DNA of 64,000 bases from Filibacter tadaridae (GTDB taxonomy: Bacteria > Bacillota > Bacilli > Bacillales_A > Planococcaceae), in assembly GCF_900609045.1 (NCBI RefSeq), contig NZ_UXAV01000036.1, positions 92,735 through 156,734 on the forward strand. Reading direction: 5' to 3'. Shown here in pieces: positions 11,809 to 21,547 of this stretch (its first letter is position 1; every line of letters starts with the position of its first letter). Position numbers and translations under genes: made by a program. The notes under the pieces were generated by a model. The model was not told the DNA's origin. It saw only the letters and a program-made list of their open reading frames with translations, and did no database searches.

Positions 11809-11977
11809 GTTTATTTTCAACAAGGATATAAGGTTGCCATGATAAGTAATTGAAGTGAAATGAAATGGGTGTATTAATTGCCATCCAATCTAAAAATTAG
11901 AACAATAGGTTGTCACAACCGCCATCCTTTGGTAAAATAGGACTTGTTGTGAAGTTCGAATCAGGAGGTGGAACAAA

Positions 11978-12205
11978 ATGCACGCTTTGCTGATGACACT
12001 GCTCGTAATCGTAGCACTATCATTAATCGTAGTCGTTTTATTGCAATCCGGGAAAAGTGCAGGTCTATCAGGAGCCATCTCCGGTGGAGCAGAACAACTT
12101 TTCGGGAAACAAAAAGCGCGTGGACTTGACCTCGTACTTCAACGAGTCACAGTTGTATTAGCAGTTTTGTTTTTCATATTGGCAGTTGCCATCATGAAAT
12201 TTTAA
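11978..12205 (+). CDS. secG: preprotein translocase subunit SecG
   Basis: Accessory subunit of the SecYEG channel in the cytoplasmic membrane. The 75 aa protein has two hydrophobic segments (about residues 3-23 and 53-73) separated by the conserved [20 protein letters not shown] loop, exactly the family layout. AGGAGG precedes the ATG. It lies between eno and the esterase gene, the arrangement seen in B. subtilis. Confidence 0.96.
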   Translation: MHALLMTLLVIVALSLIVVVLLQSGKSAGLSGAISGGAEQLFGKQKARGLDLVLQRVTVVLAVLFFILAVAIMKF

Positions 12206-12225
12206 TTTAATAACATAACTATCTA

Positions 12226-12257
12226 GCGCCTGACCTTCCGTATGGTCGGGCGTTTTT
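12226..12257 (+). terminator. terminator after secG
   Basis: GCGCCTGACC / GGTCGGGCG stem with eight-base loop and six T residues. The esterase ribosome site follows immediately. Confidence 0.85.
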
Positions 12258-12276
12258 TATAAAAAGGATGAGATAT

Positions 12277-13023
12277 ATGAGAATTACTCAACCAAAACCT
12301 TTCTTTTTTGAAACGGGAAAGCGAGCAGTATTGCTTTTACATGGCTTTACAGGCAATTCAGCTGATGTTCGTATGCTTGGTCGCTTCCTTGAAAAAAAAG
12401 GGTACACAACACTTGCGCCGCATTATAAAGGTCACGGCGTTCCGCCAGAGGAATTAATACATACAGGACCTGATGAATGGTGGGAAGATGTACTTGATGG
12501 ATACAATCACTTAAAAGAGGCAGGATATGAAGAGATTGCAGTTGCAGGATTGTCACTTGGAGGCGTATTTTCACTTAGATTAGGGTATAACAAGCCTGTG
12601 AAGGGTATTGTTTCAATGTGTGCGCCTATGTCGATGAAAACAACGGATATCATGTATGAAGGCGTACTTAAATATGCTAAAGAATATAAGAAGTATGCAG
12701 GATTAAGTGCAGCAGAAATCGAAACAGATATGGAAGCACTTCAGAAGCAACAAATGCCTTCCCTAGAAGATCTACGCACATTGGTCTATACGGTCCGTGA
12801 AGAAATCGATCAATTATATGCCCCGTTGTTTGTTGTACAAGGATCATTGGATGAAATCATTGATCCCGATTCGGCAAACGTCATTTACAACACGACTGAA
12901 TCAGTCGTGAAACAAATGGAATGGTACGAGGAATCGGGACATGTGATCACGCTTGGACCTGAAAAACAAAAACTTCATGAAGATATTTATGAATTTCTTG
13001 AATCACTCGACTGGAATGTGTGA
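12277..13023 (+). CDS. est: carboxylesterase (YvaK/Est30 family)
   Basis: An alpha/beta hydrolase of 248 aa that cleaves short-chain carboxyl esters in the cytoplasm. The oxyanion region LLLHGFTGN, the nucleophile elbow GLSLGG, the catalytic aspartate in GSLDEIIDP and the histidine in ESGHVITLG form a complete triad in the order known for B. subtilis YvaK and Geobacillus Est30. The second in-frame ATG fits the family N terminus (MRITQPKPF) and the AAGG spacing better than the one nine bases earlier. The stop overlaps an in-frame GTG of rnr, so the two genes may be coupled. The physiological substrate is unknown. Confidence 0.92.
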   Translation: MRITQPKPFFFETGKRAVLLLHGFTGNSADVRMLGRFLEKKGYTTLAPHYKGHGVPPEELIHTGPDEWWEDVLDGYNHLKEAGYEEIAVAGLSLGGVFSLRLGYNKPVKGIVSMCAPMSMKTTDIMYEGVLKYAKEYKKYAGLSAAEIETDMEALQKQQMPSLEDLRTLVYTVREEIDQLYAPLFVVQGSLDEIIDPDSANVIYNTTESVVKQMEWYEESGHVITLGPEKQKLHEDIYEFLESLDWNV

Positions 13024-13070
13024 AAAACAGAATAGATGAACATGCTTTATTAATAAAAGGAGGGATGCAA

Positions 13071-15395
13071 TTGGATAACTTTGAAAAGGACATGCAACAA
13101 AAATTGCTGTCTCTAATGAAAGACGAATCATACAAACCGCTTACCGTACAGGAAATCCAAGAACTGATGGGATTTGAACAAGCGGCAGAATTCAAAGAAC
13201 TGGTGAAAATGCTTGTACATCTAGAACAAAAAGGGCAGATTATCCGGTCAAGAACGAATCGTTACGGTGTACCTGAACGCATGAACCTTGTTCGTGGGAA
13301 GTTTATCGGGCATGCCAAAGGATTCGGTTTCGTAGCACCGGAAACGGAAGGAATGGACGATATATTCATTCCGCCACATGAAGTCAATGGTGCGATGAAT
13401 AAAGATACCGTCCTTGTCCGGGTCACAAACGGTACATCAGGTGATAGACGAGAAGGCGCAATAACAAGAATTGTTGAACGGAATACGACAAAGGTAGTCG
13501 GCACGTATCAGGACAACAAAGGATTCGGTTTTGTTATTCCGGACGATAAGAAATTGCCGATGGATGTATTCATCGCAAAAGGCGATTCACTAGACGCAGT
13601 GGATGGTCATAAGGTTGTCGTTGAAATAACGAACTGGCCGGATGAATTGAAATCTGCAACGGGTATGGTGTCTCAAATTCTAGGGCACAAAAACGACCCA
13701 GGTGTTGATATACTTTCCATTATCAATAAACACGGAATTGAAGTCGACTTTCCTCAAGAAGTATTGGATCAGGCCAATAAAGTGCCAGATGAAGTACAGG
13801 AAAAAGAACTATTCAAACGCCGTGATTTAAGGGAAGAAATCACCTTTACGATTGATGGTGCAGATGCAAAAGACTTGGACGATGCTGTATCAGTCGTCAA
13901 AAACAACGATGGAACATTCACGCTGTCCGTCCATATATCGGATGTCAGTCACTATGTCCAGGAGAACTCGCCATTGGATGCAGAAGCCTATGAACGTGGC
14001 ACAAGTGTCTACTTAACGGACCGTGTTATCCCGATGCTTCCGCACAAACTGTCAAATGGAATCTGTTCATTGAACACGGGCGTGGATCGTCTCACTTTGT
14101 CTTGTTCGATGAAAATCGATCATAACGGTAAAGTACTTGAACACGAAATCTTCGAAAGTGTTATTCGTACGAAAGAACGTATGACGTATTCGGACGTCTA
14201 TAAAATCATCGAAGAAAAAGACGAAGAACTTATGACTAGATATGCGGCAATCGTTCCGATGATCAATAACATGGCGGAACTTGCAAGCATTTTAAAACAA
14301 AAAAGAATGGACCGCGGCGCGATTGACTTTGATTTTAAAGAGTCCAAAATTCTTGTGGATGAAAAAGGTTGGCCTACAGACGTAGTTATCGTGGAACGTA
14401 CAGTTGCAGAACGACTAATAGAGGAATTCATGTTAGCTGCCAACGAAACAGTTGCAGAACACTTCCACTGGCTACAAGTACCTTTCCTATATCGAATTCA
14501 CGAAGATCCGAAAGCGGAAAAGTTACAACGCCTATTCGAGTTTTTAACTAATTTCGGCGTTGTCGTTAAAGGGACGGGAAATAAGATCCATCCGCGTGCA
14601 TTACAAGAAATCAATGAATCAATCGCTGGATTGCCGGAAGAAACGGTTATTTCGACAATGCTTTTACGTTCCATGCAACAGGCGAAGTATTTCAATGAGA
14701 GTCTGGGTCATTTTGGTTTATCGACAGATTTCTATACGCACTTTACATCACCGATTAGACGCTATCCCGATTTAATCGTCCACCGGTTAATCCGGACGTA
14801 TTTACTTGAAAAGGATGTTTCCGCACCGACACTCGCGCATTGGGATGCAAGAATGTCCGAAATCGCTGAACATACATCGGAACGTGAGCGTCGTTCAGTT
14901 GAAGCGGAACGGGATACGGAATCGCTGAAAAAAGCGCAATTCATGCTCGATAAAATCGGAGAAGAATTCGATGGCATCATTTCATCCGTTACAAACTTCG
15001 GTTTGTTCATTGAACTGGAAAATACGATTGAAGGACTTGTACATGTCAGTTATATGACAGACGATTATTACCGCTTTGACGACAGGCAGATGATTATGAT
15101 CGGCGAACATACCGGCAAGCAATTCCGTCTTGGCGATGAAGTGACGGTGAAAGTCGTTGCCGTGAAGCCTGAAGAATCTGCTATCGACTTTGAAATCGTT
15201 GGGATGAAGCAGTCCTTCCATCGTCCACGTAAAGAGAACCCGAAAGTTATCCATGCGAAGAAAAAATCGGGGGATACTAAAACTGGCGATAAATCAAAGG
15301 ATAATAAGAAATCAGGGACATATAATAAAAAGAAAAAGTTTTACGAAGGTGTAGCGAAACAAACGAAAAAAAATAAACCTAAAAAGAAAAAGTAA
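13071..15395 (+). CDS. rnr: ribonuclease R
   Basis: Processive 3'-5' exoribonuclease that degrades structured RNA and takes part in trans-translation mRNA decay. It has 774 aa from a TTG that has AAGGAGGG at ideal spacing; earlier GTG/ATG codons in the frame are too far away or overlap the ribosome site. Domains in order: N-terminal helix-turn-helix-like region, two cold-shock domains ([16 protein letters not shown], then [16 protein letters not shown]), the RNB catalytic domain with [11 protein letters not shown] and [18 protein letters not shown], an S1 domain near residue 645 and a lysine-rich tail. Placement before smpB and ssrA matches its role in trans-translation. Confidence 0.96.
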   Translation: MDNFEKDMQQKLLSLMKDESYKPLTVQEIQELMGFEQAAEFKELVKMLVHLEQKGQIIRSRTNRYGVPERMNLVRGKFIGHAKGFGFVAPETEGMDDIFIPPHEVNGAMNKDTVLVRVTNGTSGDRREGAITRIVERNTTKVVGTYQDNKGFGFVIPDDKKLPMDVFIAKGDSLDAVDGHKVVVEITNWPDELKSATGMVSQILGHKNDPGVDILSIINKHGIEVDFPQEVLDQANKVPDEVQEKELFKRRDLREEITFTIDGADAKDLDDAVSVVKNNDGTFTLSVHISDVSHYVQENSPLDAEAYERGTSVYLTDRVIPMLPHKLSNGICSLNTGVDRLTLSCSMKIDHNGKVLEHEIFESVIRTKERMTYSDVYKIIEEKDEELMTRYAAIVPMINNMAELASILKQKRMDRGAIDFDFKESKILVDEKGWPTDVVIVERTVAERLIEEFMLAANETVAEHFHWLQVPFLYRIHEDPKAEKLQRLFEFLTNFGVVVKGTGNKIHPRALQEINESIAGLPEETVISTMLLRSMQQAKYFNESLGHFGLSTDFYTHFTSPIRRYPDLIVHRLIRTYLLEKDVSAPTLAHWDARMSEIAEHTSERERRSVEAERDTESLKKAQFMLDKIGEEFDGIISSVTNFGLFIELENTIEGLVHVSYMTDDYYRFDDRQMIMIGEHTGKQFRLGDEVTVKVVAVKPEESAIDFEIVGMKQSFHRPRKENPKVIHAKKKSGDTKTGDKSKDNKKSGTYNKKKKFYEGVAKQTKKNKPKKKK

Positions 15396-15396
15396 G

Positions 15397-15426
15397 CCGG
15401 AGCGGCTTCGGCCGCTCCCGTGTTTT
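15397..15426 (+). terminator. hairpin between rnr and smpB
   Basis: GGAGCGGC TTCG GCCGCTCC, a perfect stem with a stable tetraloop followed by a short T run. It may partially terminate or protect the rnr transcript; smpB starts 18 bases later. Confidence 0.75.
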
Positions 15427-15443
15427 CATAAGGGGTGTATGGA

Positions 15444-15911
15444 ATGGCGAAAGGTCAAGGCAAAGTGGTTGCTATGAACAAAAAAGCGAACCATGATTTT
15501 GCGATTGAAGAGACGATTGAAGCAGGTATTGTGCTACAAGGAACAGAAATCAAATCCATCCGAAATAGCAAAGTACAGCTGAAAGACGCGTTTGTACGGA
15601 TTCGGAATAACGAAGCCTGGATTTCCAATATGCATATTAGTGCGTATGACCATGGCAATCAATTCAATCACGATCCGTTACGTGCTAGAAAGCTGCTGCT
15701 TCATAAAAAACAAATCAGTACATTGATCGGTCGAACGAAGGAACAAGGCTATGCGATCGTCCCACTTAAAATGTACGTGAAAGACGGATTTGCAAAAGTA
15801 CTCATCGGTGTCGGTAAAGGGAAGAAGAACTACGACAAACGTGAAGACTTGAAGAAAAAAGATGCCAAACGGGAAATGGCCCGTGTACTCAAATCAAAAC
15901 AACAGTATTGA
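15444..15911 (+). CDS. smpB: tmRNA-binding protein SmpB
   Basis: Binds tmRNA and delivers it to stalled ribosomes. At 155 aa it is the usual length, with [39 protein letters not shown] and the C-terminal basic tail ([20 protein letters not shown]) needed for ribosome decoding-centre binding. The ATG after AGGGGTG matches the family start [10 protein letters not shown]; an upstream GTG adds three residues. Its partner ssrA lies directly downstream with its own promoter overlapping the smpB stop. Confidence 0.97.
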   Translation: MAKGQGKVVAMNKKANHDFAIEETIEAGIVLQGTEIKSIRNSKVQLKDAFVRIRNNEAWISNMHISAYDHGNQFNHDPLRARKLLLHKKQISTLIGRTKEQGYAIVPLKMYVKDGFAKVLIGVGKGKKNYDKREDLKKKDAKREMARVLKSKQQY

Positions 15912-15936
15912 TAAGTACGCTGAAATATGGTATGAT
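15908..15936 (+). promoter_or_regulatory. ssrA promoter
   Basis: TTGATA and TATGAT with exactly 17 bases between them, overlapping the smpB stop codon. Initiation would lie about 50 bases before the mature tmRNA 5' end. Confidence 0.75.
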
Positions 15937-15993
15937 AAGTGAAGTACAGCAGTTCAGAAGTCTTTAACTAGGCTATCCTGACATTCCCATTCC

Positions 15994-16350
15994 GGGGACG
16001 TTACGGATTCGACAGGGGTCGTCTGAGCTTGAGTTGCGCGTCGGAGGGTTCGGCTCCGTCAGAAACGACACCTTATAATAACAGGCAAAACAAACAACAA
16101 CCTAGCATTCGCAGCGTAAGCTGACGGATCTGCCTTGCAGCTTCATCGCCCATGTGGCGTTGTAAGGCTCAACCTTTAGTGGGATACGACGGCTGTTGCC
16201 TCCTGAGGCAGACGGAAGAGATTCACAGGATAGCGTACAAGAAGCCCTGATTGATGGCAGAATGCCACGCGAAATTAAGTAGTCAATCTACACGCGTAGA
16301 CGCTTAAGTGTTAGAGCCTCTGGACGCGGGTTCGACTCCCGCCGTCTCCA
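15994..16350 (+). ncRNA. ssrA: transfer-messenger RNA
   Basis: Rescues stalled ribosomes. The 5' GGGGACG pairs with 3' CGTCTCC as the tRNA-like acceptor stem (one G-U), the T arm reads GGTTCGACTCC, and the tag frame at 16084-16119 encodes GKTNNNLAFAA followed by TAA. With the alanine from the charged tmRNA the tag would be AGKTNNNLAFAA. The 3' CCA is not encoded. The last 22 bases are also the integration site of the downstream element, so the 3' end shown here is the copy supplied by that element. Confidence 0.95.
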
Positions 16351-16352
16351 TA
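16329..16352. repeat. attL core: ssrA 3' end, left copy
   Basis: The 24-base core from GGTTCGACTCCC to CTCCATA is repeated exactly at 33543-33566. Similarity continues with small gaps for over 100 bases on the right of both copies, including a terminator and the GTAGTC repeats. Confidence 0.85.
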
Positions 16353-16382
16353 GTTAGAAATCAACAGATTTCATATGGTATC

Positions 16383-16412
16383 AAAACCCTTGTATATCAA
16401 GGGTTTTTTATT
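16383..16412 (+). terminator. ssrA terminator, element-borne copy
   Basis: AAAACCCTTG TATAT CAAGGGTTTTTT with a long T run shortly after the tmRNA 3' end. A near-identical terminator follows the right-hand att copy at about 33597-33628. Confidence 0.85.
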
Positions 16413-16450
16413 TTGCCTTATATCATCTAGTTTCAATGAATATCAATCGA

Positions 16451-16482
16451 ACGTAGTCAAAAACGTAGTCAAAGCGTAGTCA
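16451..16482. repeat. integrase arm-type direct repeats
   Basis: CGTAGTCAAA-like units at 16452, 16464 and 16475, about 11-12 bases apart, between the attL core and the integrase gene. Matching units occur at 33458 and 33470 inside the right end, and at 33666 and 33678 just outside it. The spacing of about one helical turn fits recombinase arm sites. Confidence 0.55.
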
Positions 16483-16487
16483 TCCAT

Positions 16488-17660
16488 CTACATCTCAATA
16501 TAGTTGGCAAACTTCAGGATTGCTTCTTCTTTCGCCTTCTTCGTAACGTGTGCATAGATGTTCATCGTCGTTTGTACATCACTATGTCCCAAACGATCTT
16601 GCACTTCCTTCAAACTGGCTCCCGCCTCAAATAACAATGAACAATGCGTATGACGTAAACCATGTGTGGTAATTGTGCTTAGCTTGTATTTATCCTGTAC
16701 ATGCAAAATCCACTTACGGGTTTTTGTAGGCTGCATATATTCGTTGTGCTCATTGCTAAATACAAGTTGCTTTGGTTGCAACGTATTAAAGCCCAATACT
16801 AAGTAATCTTGCTTCTGCTTTTTCTTCCACTCTTTTAACACAGCCATTGTTTTGTCGTCCATTTTGATTGTACGAGCAACACCTGTTTTCGTAGATTTCA
16901 CATATAGCTGATTATCCTTACCTCGTGAAAGGGCCTTATTAATGCGTAGCTCGTTTGTTGTGAAGTTCAAGTCATTCCACGTAAGAGCTAACGCTTCACC
17001 TTTACGCATACCACTGAACGCTAGTAATCGAAAGAGAGCATATGCTTTGTAGTTACTTTCTTGTTCTAAACATGATAGGAACTTGATAAGCTGCTCACGA
17101 GTGTAGAAATTCTCCGCCTCATCGTCATCGTTTACAAGGGCCTTCTTAGAGGCGGTGGCGGGCAAATCTACGTGTGCAAAGGGATTGGTTTGTATATATC
17201 CACGTTTAATCGCAAAGTCTAACACCTTTGCAGCATACGCTTTTACCATGCGGAACTTCTTTAACTTCGCCGCCCACTCATCCACATGCTTCTGACATAC
17301 ATCCACATGTATCTTTTCAATTTTATAAGCACCCATTGCAGGAAGTATATGATTTTTAAAAAGGCCTGTTGTTTTTACAAATGTACTTTCCTCAACAGTC
17401 TTTTCATATTGCTTTACCCATAAGTCGTAAATTTCTTGATACGTTTCAGCACGTTCTTGTTGGTACGTACCATTTGCAACATCCAGCTTAATACGAGCTA
17501 AGGCTAGCTCCGCCTCCTTACGTGTTTTAAAGCCACGCTTCAATGTGCGCTTCTGTTTACCAGTAAGCGGATCAACACCTAAATAAGCCGGGAACTCGTA
17601 TCGTAAATCACCGTTTTTAAGCTTGTAGCTTTTGATGGGTGATACTTTTTTCTTTACCAT
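16488..17660 (-). CDS. int: tyrosine-type site-specific integrase
   Basis: Catalyses integration and excision of the element at the ssrA 3' end. The 390 aa protein has an N-terminal arm-binding domain (residues 1-60), a SAM-like core-binding domain (about 70-160) and a catalytic domain with R219 (SGMRKGEAL), H333-R336 (HGLRHTH), H359 (LGHS) and the nucleophile Y369 (MNIYAH). All are intact, so it is probably active. AGGAGG precedes the ATG. It points toward attL, as expected of this class. The excisionase-like gene lies upstream on the same strand. Confidence 0.95.
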   Translation of the reverse strand: MVKKKVSPIKSYKLKNGDLRYEFPAYLGVDPLTGKQKRTLKRGFKTRKEAELALARIKLDVANGTYQQERAETYQEIYDLWVKQYEKTVEESTFVKTTGLFKNHILPAMGAYKIEKIHVDVCQKHVDEWAAKLKKFRMVKAYAAKVLDFAIKRGYIQTNPFAHVDLPATASKKALVNDDDEAENFYTREQLIKFLSCLEQESNYKAYALFRLLAFSGMRKGEALALTWNDLNFTTNELRINKALSRGKDNQLYVKSTKTGVARTIKMDDKTMAVLKEWKKKQKQDYLVLGFNTLQPKQLVFSNEHNEYMQPTKTRKWILHVQDKYKLSTITTHGLRHTHCSLLFEAGASLKEVQDRLGHSDVQTTMNIYAHVTKKAKEEAILKFANYIEM

Positions 17661-17703
17661 GATAATTCCTCCTGAATCAGTTGCGGGGGCAAATGATTAA
17701 AGA

Positions 17704-17753
17704 GAGGATTTACCTCTAGGGATATTATAACCGAATCCCATGGTAAATCCTCA
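17704..17753. terminator. palindrome between excisionase-like gene and integrase
   Basis: GAGGATTTACC and GGTAAATCCTC form an 11-bp stem around about 28 bases. It may end the short upstream transcript or regulate int expression. Confidence 0.45.
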
Positions 17754-17763
17754 TACATAATGA

Positions 17764-18018
17764 TTAAAAACTATGATCTTGTAAAAAACGATCAATCTCT
17801 TTACACGATACACGCTTGATCCCTTCTATTTCACATACCTGTAAGCCCATCTCACGGAACTTAATAAACGTGTTGTAAGAGACCCCTGCGTACTTGGCAC
17901 CGTCCTTTAGGGAAAGCCACCCGCTATCCATAAAATGATGCTGTGCGGCTTGTAATGCCTTCTGTACGGCCTTTATTACAATGTCTTCTATGTCTGTGTT
18001 CGTTAGCGTTTCATTCAT
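17764..18018 (-). CDS. helix-turn-helix DNA-binding protein, probable excisionase
   Basis: A protein of 84 aa with an excisionase/MerR-type winged helix: GWLSLKDGAKYAGVSYNTFIKF then GLQVCEIEGIKRVSCKEIDRFL. In this position, directly upstream of and co-directional with the integrase, such a protein usually steers recombination toward excision. The ATG chosen has GAGGAGGAG upstream; the longer frame to 18051 lacks a ribosome site. It could also be a repressor of int. No membrane or catalytic features. Confidence 0.75.
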   Translation of the reverse strand: MNETLTNTDIEDIVIKAVQKALQAAQHHFMDSGWLSLKDGAKYAGVSYNTFIKFREMGLQVCEIEGIKRVSCKEIDRFLQDHSF

Positions 18019-18339
18019 TTGTAATCGCTCCTCCTCGTTTGCTCCCCGCAATGTTTTAATTGCTTATGTAGAGTTATACGAAGGTGGGGGAGGGGAGTTA
18101 AATGGAATTTGAAAAAAGATTAGTGGCATGACATAGGAAATAAAACAACCATCTCTTTATTAAAAGATAAACGGTTGATCAAGCGGTGTAATTTGAAACT
18201 TGTAGATAGGTTTTCAAAAAAAAGTGTGAAGGCTGGCAGAAAGAAACCTAGCAAACCAGATAACCACGTCTTTTTGCAATTACCTGAATGTGTTATCCTA
18301 TTAGTTGATATTCAATCAATGTACTGGAGGGTTGTTTTA

Positions 18340-19383
18340 ATGAAGGTTTGCTGTGAAAATTGCTTTAATTATGCGCCATTTAAAAAACATATCCAAGAAA
18401 AAGGTACAGTTGGGAACTGTTCATTTTGTAATTCCCAAAGTGTCCGAACACTTGATGTTAAAGATAGCTTTTTTAGTAAAAATATGTACTTTTGGGCGCA
18501 TAAATTTAAACCTAATAATTTAGGCTTCGAATTAGAAAGATTTTTCACCAAACAAATAGATTTATTAAGTGTGTCTTTATTACCTGCATCTGGAAAAGAA
18601 CTGCTATATTACTTATTCCAAGAGTACATAAGTAGAGATTTGTTGAATGGAAAATTTGGCGTTCATTTTGAAGAAGGTATATTAAAGAGTTGGGGGGATT
18701 TTAAAGAAAATATAAAACATGGTAATCGGTTTGGTTTCGGGATTGACAATCAACTAAAAGAATCTCTTATTGTAATACTAGAAACTAATGAAATGTATTT
18801 AGGAGCAGGCGAAACACGTATCCGTGCAAGGCTTGGGAAGCAGGGGAATAGTAGAATCACACCATATGAAGGCATTAACATCATGAGTCCCCCCAAACAC
18901 TTAGTTTCTGAGGGGCGAATTAATCCAAAGGGTATTCCCTATCTATATTTAGCTGATAACCTAGAAACCGCAATTACGGAGGTGAGACCGTATAAGGGAA
19001 AGGAAGTATCAGTTGCTATCGTGAAGATTAATAAGGATATTCGGATCTCTTCATTTAACAACGCAACATTCCACGGTAAAACACTTTTTGAACAGTTCAG
19101 GCTTTATTCGTTAACTAATATAGTAAATGAGGAACTCTCAACCCCTGTTGATGAGGAAGTGAAATATTTTAATTATATACCCACACAATATGTTGCGGAG
19201 CTAGCGAAATCACTTCATTTTGAAGGTCTTGCATATAGTAGTGCATTGGAAAAAGGGATAAATTATTGTTTATTTAATCAAGAAAAAGCCTCATGGGTAA
19301 GTAGCCGGTTGTATAAGGCTAAACAAGTATATATTGAGCATGAACCTGTAGAAGGGGATAGCTTTAATTGGGACCTTTTTTGA
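18340..19383 (+). CDS. zinc-ribbon protein with C-terminal RES domain
   Basis: A 347 aa protein with, in order: a zinc ribbon (CCENCF at residue 4 and CSFC near residue 28), a helical region to about residue 175 resembling the HEPN/RES N-terminal domain, and a RES domain from about residue 200. The name-giving R (RIRARLG), E (ETAITEVRPYKG) and S (EGLAYSSALEKG) are recognisable. RES domains in toxins such as those of RES-Xre modules degrade NAD+. Here no Xre-type antitoxin is adjacent, so control may lie within the N-terminal part. The ATG after TGGAGGG is preferred. A defence or abortive-infection role is plausible but inferred. Confidence 0.75.
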   Translation: MKVCCENCFNYAPFKKHIQEKGTVGNCSFCNSQSVRTLDVKDSFFSKNMYFWAHKFKPNNLGFELERFFTKQIDLLSVSLLPASGKELLYYLFQEYISRDLLNGKFGVHFEEGILKSWGDFKENIKHGNRFGFGIDNQLKESLIVILETNEMYLGAGETRIRARLGKQGNSRITPYEGINIMSPPKHLVSEGRINPKGIPYLYLADNLETAITEVRPYKGKEVSVAIVKINKDIRISSFNNATFHGKTLFEQFRLYSLTNIVNEELSTPVDEEVKYFNYIPTQYVAELAKSLHFEGLAYSSALEKGINYCLFNQEKASWVSSRLYKAKQVYIEHEPVEGDSFNWDLF

Positions 19384-19610
19384 TTACTATCCTGATTAAG
19401 ATACATCAATTTTGAATTTGACCTATCTAGTAATTGGTATTGAACAATTGAGATAAAAACGACAAAACAATCTCAATGCTTTCTATAGGATTGATGCTGG
19501 TATGGATATCTTAAATTTTATAAAGTGGCTTGCCATTCACGAGTCCCACCCATAATGGCATGAATAACGCTCGAAATAGCATGTATATAGACATGCCGCA
19601 TCAAAAATAA

Positions 19611-20032
19611 ATGAATACAACCTCAAAAAAGCAGTTGTTAACGGTTCTCGTTAATAGCTGCTTTCTTTATGTTCTGGATAACCATGTTTGTACATGAATG
19701 TGAGAAATGAAGGTAGGGATAAAAAGGTATTTAACTATGCTAAACAGCCTGCGTATATAGCAAACAGGAAGGGAGAGGCGGTTTGTAACCGTCACATGAT
19801 AGAGCAGTAAATAATCAATGGGCTGCTATCAAGGCTATAACCCTTGAACACATATTCAAGGGTTATAGCTTGTCAATCCCGCATTGTGTACATCACGAAT
19901 AAAAATCAATGGTTTATCAGGAATATTTTAATTACCCCCCAGTACCTACGGGTTCAACTGTTGAAGCGGCATTGCACGGGTGCTCCGTGATACCTACGGA
20001 AACTTTTTCGTGAAAAGTGGTGCGGATTTTAA
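19611..20032 (+). ncRNA. conserved noncoding segment, copy A (candidate structured RNA or origin)
   Basis: No convincing gene. The segment aligns with 21110-21535. Both contain, in the same order, a terminator-like hairpin (AAAGCAGTTGTTA...AACAGCTGCTTTC type), a CATGAATGTG block, a GCGTATATAGCAA block, a hairpin whose arms differ but still pair (here GCTATAACCCTTGAA with its complement), the identical 20 bases CATTGTGTACATCACGAATA plus AAAA, and a terminal TTTTCGTGAAAAGT stem-loop before GATGCGGATT-like sequence. Paired changes in the central hairpin suggest selection on structure. It immediately precedes the first primase-like gene. Confidence 0.5.
19624..19668 (+). terminator. terminator-like hairpin at the start of segment copy A
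   Basis: AAAAAAGCAGTTGTTAACG pairs with TTAATAGCTGCTTTCTTT around a short loop. Ends the upstream RES gene region and is repeated in copy B. Confidence 0.55.
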
Positions 20033-20120
20033 AAAAGTATTTAACTCAGCTAAATACACGGCGTATATGACTATTGAAGGCGATAAGCCTAATCAAACTA
20101 ACAAGAGGAGAGTTACAAAC

Positions 20121-20843
20121 ATGAATAATCAAGAAATGAAATTTTTTAAGCATTGGTTTAACCAAACGGAAGGGGATTATGAGTGCCGCCTTATAGCAGA
20201 TGGGGGAATAGGGGATAAATGGTTTGTTGCGGTTGAAGATATAAATGAACTGATGCTTGCCTGGTTTATTGAAGGGGGGAAACAAGAAGGATTAATCGTT
20301 TATCTTAGTGTGGCACCCCGTGGCTGTAAATTTGGGACGGTAAAGGATGTTTCGTATGTGCCGGGTTTACAGTTAGACATTGACCCCAAACATGCAGCCT
20401 TTGAAAAGGCCGCACAAATAGTTAACCAACTACCTATATCGCCATCCAACGCAATTTCAAGTGGTAATGGCGATCACACATATTATAAATTTAATGAACC
20501 ATTTGCGGTAAATAAGCTAGAAGATCTACAGTTCATAAAAGAATTAAGTAAAAAGTTGCATTCATTTATCAATGTAGAACATATGGATGTGAGAACCTTA
20601 GGGGCTATATTATGCTTTGTAGCCGGATTTACTGGTATTTCCCAAAGTAAACTAAAGTTTATTGATGCCGTCATAAAAAACGTAATACAAGTAATAGAAA
20701 TTGATCAGGCAAAGATGGAGGCTGAGATGTTTATGGAAGCGTGTAATGCAAAAGATGGGTTCATTTATGAGCATAATAATTGCTACCGTGAAAATCGATT
20801 AATGGAATCTGATGAAAATAAGATGGAGAACCATCTACAGTAG
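20121..20843 (+). CDS. small primase-like replication protein (RepB/AEP type)
   Basis: A 240 aa protein with an archaeo-eukaryotic primase-like core: the acidic motif LQLDIDPKH near residue 88 and, about 27 residues later, SSGNGDHTYYKF, comparable to the D-x-D and S-x-G-x-H/Y pair of RepB/AEP primases. The order and spacing fit; the remainder is not recognised. AGAGGAG lies ten bases before the chosen ATG; a longer frame to 19980 runs into the conserved noncoding segment. It probably primes replication of the excised element together with the larger primase-helicase downstream. It lacks any visible helicase domain. Confidence 0.6.
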   Translation: MNNQEMKFFKHWFNQTEGDYECRLIADGGIGDKWFVAVEDINELMLAWFIEGGKQEGLIVYLSVAPRGCKFGTVKDVSYVPGLQLDIDPKHAAFEKAAQIVNQLPISPSNAISSGNGDHTYYKFNEPFAVNKLEDLQFIKELSKKLHSFINVEHMDVRTLGAILCFVAGFTGISQSKLKFIDAVIKNVIQVIEIDQAKMEAEMFMEACNAKDGFIYEHNNCYRENRLMESDENKMENHLQ

Positions 20844-20893
20844 TATGCGATGGGCAAAACGGTTAACTCATTCGAAACACATATAGAAGTAAT

Positions 20894-20927
20894 TGGGGCT
20901 CAATCTTTATTGGAGCCCTTTTTTATT
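20894..20927 (+). terminator. terminator after the small primase-like gene
   Basis: GGGCTC / GAGCCC stem with an 11-base loop and seven T residues. Confidence 0.8.
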
Positions 20928-21109
20928 TATGGGAATCTAGCCGTTAGTTTTATACATAATAGTGGCAGTGCTTCATTACATACTAGGCACACACTCTAAT
21001 ATGGTTAATACAGTGCCTTGTCGCTTGGCCACCCCGCCGCCCATTCTGATATGCATAGAGCTCAAAATGACATATACACAGAAACTTCCAATTACAAACA
21101 ATTGAAATC

Positions 21110-21535
21110 CAACCTATAAAAGCAGTTGTTAGCAAATCTACTTTGTTAACAGCTGCTTTCTTTTAGTTTTTGGGATAACGATGTCTGCACATGAATGTGT
21201 GAAAAGGTATTGGGGATAATTACCTCCTTAACTCTACGTAAAAGGGGGCGTATATAGCAAGTGTAGGAGGTGAAGTGGTTTATTGCTACAGCAAATTGTA
21301 GTGGTAAATAACCAATAGGTGTTTGGGTATAAAACGATAACCTTTGAATTCAGCATCACACGTTATCGTTTGTCAATTTCTCATTGTGTACATCACGAAT
21401 AAAAAACAGTGATGTAGTAGGAATAATTTAATGACCACCCCGGTATCCAGAAAATCAACAGTTGAAGCCACATTGTACGAGGGGCATGTGGTACCTATGG
21501 GGACATTTTCGTGAAAAGTGATGCGGATTAAAACA
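21110..21535 (+). ncRNA. conserved noncoding segment, copy B (candidate structured RNA or origin)
   Basis: Diverged second copy of 19611-20032. The central hairpin is AAACGATAAC with GTTATCGTTT, different in sequence from copy A yet still paired. Highly conserved parts are CATTGTGTACATCACGAATA, AACAGTTGAAGC and TTTTCGTGAAAAGTGATGCGG. An internal TACCTCCT/AGGAGGTG pair lies near 21231-21273. It precedes the large primase-helicase gene just as copy A precedes the small one. The stretch 20928-21109 shows no gene. Confidence 0.5.
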
Positions 21536-21547
21536 TAGAAGCGATAA

